Origin: Bacilli bacterium
Lineage (GTDB): Bacteria; Bacillota_I; Bacilli_A; RFN20; CAG-826
Assembly: GCA_017617775.1 (NCBI GenBank)
Contig: JAFZVO010000060.1
Span: 1-9,477, forward strand
Direction of reading: 5' to 3'
DNA: 9,477 bases
Part shown: positions 8,805 to 9,477 of the stretch, piece after piece
Layout of the letters: every line of letters begins with the position of its first letter
Numbering within the stretch: the stretch's first letter is position 1
Program-made: the position numbers and the translations under genes
Notes under the pieces: model-generated
The model's database searches: none
Seen by the model: only the letters and a program-made list of their open reading frames with translations
What the model was told of the DNA's origin: nothing

Positions 8805-9026
8805 TTATCCGACGAATAAACATAAAATAGCGATTAATAACGCGTAGATGGCTGTAGTTTCGACTAACGCACAAGCGAGAATCATCGTACTACGTAATTT
8901 ACCAAACATCTCTGGGTTTCTGGACATACCTTCGATGGACTTGCAGCAGACAAGACCTTCACCGATGGCGGAGAAACCGACAGATGCCATGGCGATCGCA
9001 GCGGCTAAGACATTCAATCCTTCCAT
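8805..9026 (-). CDS. atpE: F1Fo ATP synthase c subunit with Na+-type two-carboxylate site
   Basis: Forms the membrane rotor ring that carries the coupling ion. It has 73 residues, slightly shorter than most. Two transmembrane helices (about 4-27 and 47-72) flank the polar loop RNPE (36-39) that touches gamma and epsilon. The ion-binding carboxylate is E56 in the second helix. Aligned on RNPE with the Na+-binding c subunit of Ilyobacter, E23 falls on Q32, E56 on E65, T57 on S66, T58 on T67 and Y61 on Y70. This resembles the two-glutamate Na+ site known from Fusobacterium nucleatum, so Na+ coupling is likely but unproven. The glycine repeat of helix 1 is largely lost (V16, F18, A20 at glycine positions), and a Cys-Cys pair (27-28) is unusual. 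It has the strongest ribosome binding site of the operon, as expected for a subunit needed in about ten copies. Confidence 0.97.
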   Translation of the reverse strand: MEGLNVLAAAIAMASVGFSAIGEGLVCCKSIEGMSRNPEMFGKLRSTMILACALVETTAIYALLIAILCLFVG

Positions 9027-9033
9027 ATTTCTT

Positions 9034-9041
9034 CCTCCTTT
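9034..9041 (-). promoter_or_regulatory. Strong ribosome binding site of atpE
   Basis: AAAGGAGG on the minus strand, 7 nt from the atpE ATG, is close to a full complement of the 16S rRNA 3' end. It is the best such site in the window and fits the need for many c subunits per complex. Confidence 0.85.
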
Positions 9042-9043
9042 CC

Positions 9044-9477
9044 TTAAATATTTTCATCTGGCACTTCGTTAGAGATATTGATCATCGTTAAGAAGATGAA
9101 TATCGTCGTCTGGATGAGACCAGAGAATAAATCAAAATAGGCATGTAATATCGGGGTCACAAATGGAGCGATAAAGACTTCGTTCCAGGCGCTATCGATG
9201 AATGAGAAAATCATTCCGGACAAACTGCCTAATGCCCAATATACAATGCTCATCAAAGTCCAACCTGCTAATGCGTTACTGAATAGACGCAAAGTCATCG
9301 ATAATAATGGAGCCCACATTGAAATCAAGTTGATGGGCATCATCACCGGGTATGGATCGATATAGCGTTTGAAGTATTTCCACTTCGTATATTTCACACT
9401 TGTCGCATGGATGAGGACAAAAGTGATTAAAGCTAAAGATAAAGGAACGGCGAGATTAGTGACCGGAGAAGGTAAAC
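9044..9477 (-). CDS. atpB: F1Fo ATP synthase a subunit, C-terminal part, cut by window edge
   Basis: Membrane stator subunit that provides the two half-channels for the coupling ion and faces the c-ring. The frame stays open to the right edge, giving 143 residues of about 230-260; the 5' end lies outside. A GTG at 9397-9395 is an internal valine codon, not the start, since conserved sequence continues upstream (PVTNLAVPLSLALITFVLI at 4-22 of the visible part). The essential arginine is present at 9289-9287 in MTLRLFSNALAG (60-71), where most relatives have LRLFGN, so a glycine has become serine. The end HAYFDLFSGLIQTTIFIFLT (111-130) is the conserved last transmembrane helix. First visible gene of the operon; the promoter is off the window. 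Confidence 0.97.
   Translation of the reverse strand, partial: LPSPVTNLAVPLSLALITFVLIHATSVKYTKWKYFKRYIDPYPVMMPINLISMWAPLLSMTLRLFSNALAGWTLMSIVYWALGSLSGMIFSFIDSAWNEVFIAPFVTPILHAYFDLFSGLIQTTIFIFLTMINISNEVPDENI

Noticed and set aside
9044..9397. A short 117-residue a subunit starting at GTG 9397
   Set aside because: The frame remains open to the window edge and the upstream residues match the conserved a-subunit helix, so the gene is cut by the window rather than truncated.

Overview
The window is ordinary bacterial housekeeping DNA of moderate to low GC, densely packed, with nearly every gene on the minus strand. All conserved reading frames run without internal TGA, TGA serves as the stop of trmL, and TTG appears to be used as a start, so the standard bacterial code (table 11) applies. 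Low GC, AGGAGG ribosome binding sites, an RqcH/FbpA-type NFACT protein beside gmk and priA, and Firmicutes-like ATP synthase sequences point to Bacillota, probably one of the reduced, uncultured gut Bacilli (Erysipelotrichia/RF39/RFN20-like or a relative of Mollicutes that keeps the standard code). That placement is inference from protein feel, not from a search.

Layout. Positions 1-1034 (minus) hold the 5' part of priA and the whole of gmk, joined with no gap. A 61-bp divergent region (1035-1095) holds a good promoter for gmk, a weak one for rqcH, and a perfect 19-bp palindrome that could be an operator. Positions 1096-2460 (plus) encode an RqcH/NFACT protein that appears to lack the usual helix-hairpin-helix domain. 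Its 3' end overlaps the 3' end of trmL by 15 bp. From 2446 to the right edge (minus) runs one tight operon, read right to left: atpB (5' end missing)-atpE-atpF-atpH-atpA-atpG-atpD-atpC-ppa-trmL. Gaps are -1 to +17 bp.

How the genes work together. The eight F1Fo ATP synthase subunits are all present in canonical order (atpI, if it exists, lies outside). Ppa hydrolyses pyrophosphate and is attached to the energy operon; TrmL methylates the tRNA wobble base. Gmk makes GDP, PriA restarts stalled replication forks, and RqcH adds alanine tails to nascent chains on stalled ribosomes.

No mobile element, CRISPR array, RNA gene or clearly new system is visible. The points worth a second look are molecular: an ATP synthase c subunit with a two-carboxylate, Na+-type ion site and a degraded glycine motif; a cysteine replacing the first P-loop glycine of the alpha subunit; the shortened RqcH; and the compact divergent control region whose two genes both lack Shine-Dalgarno sequences.
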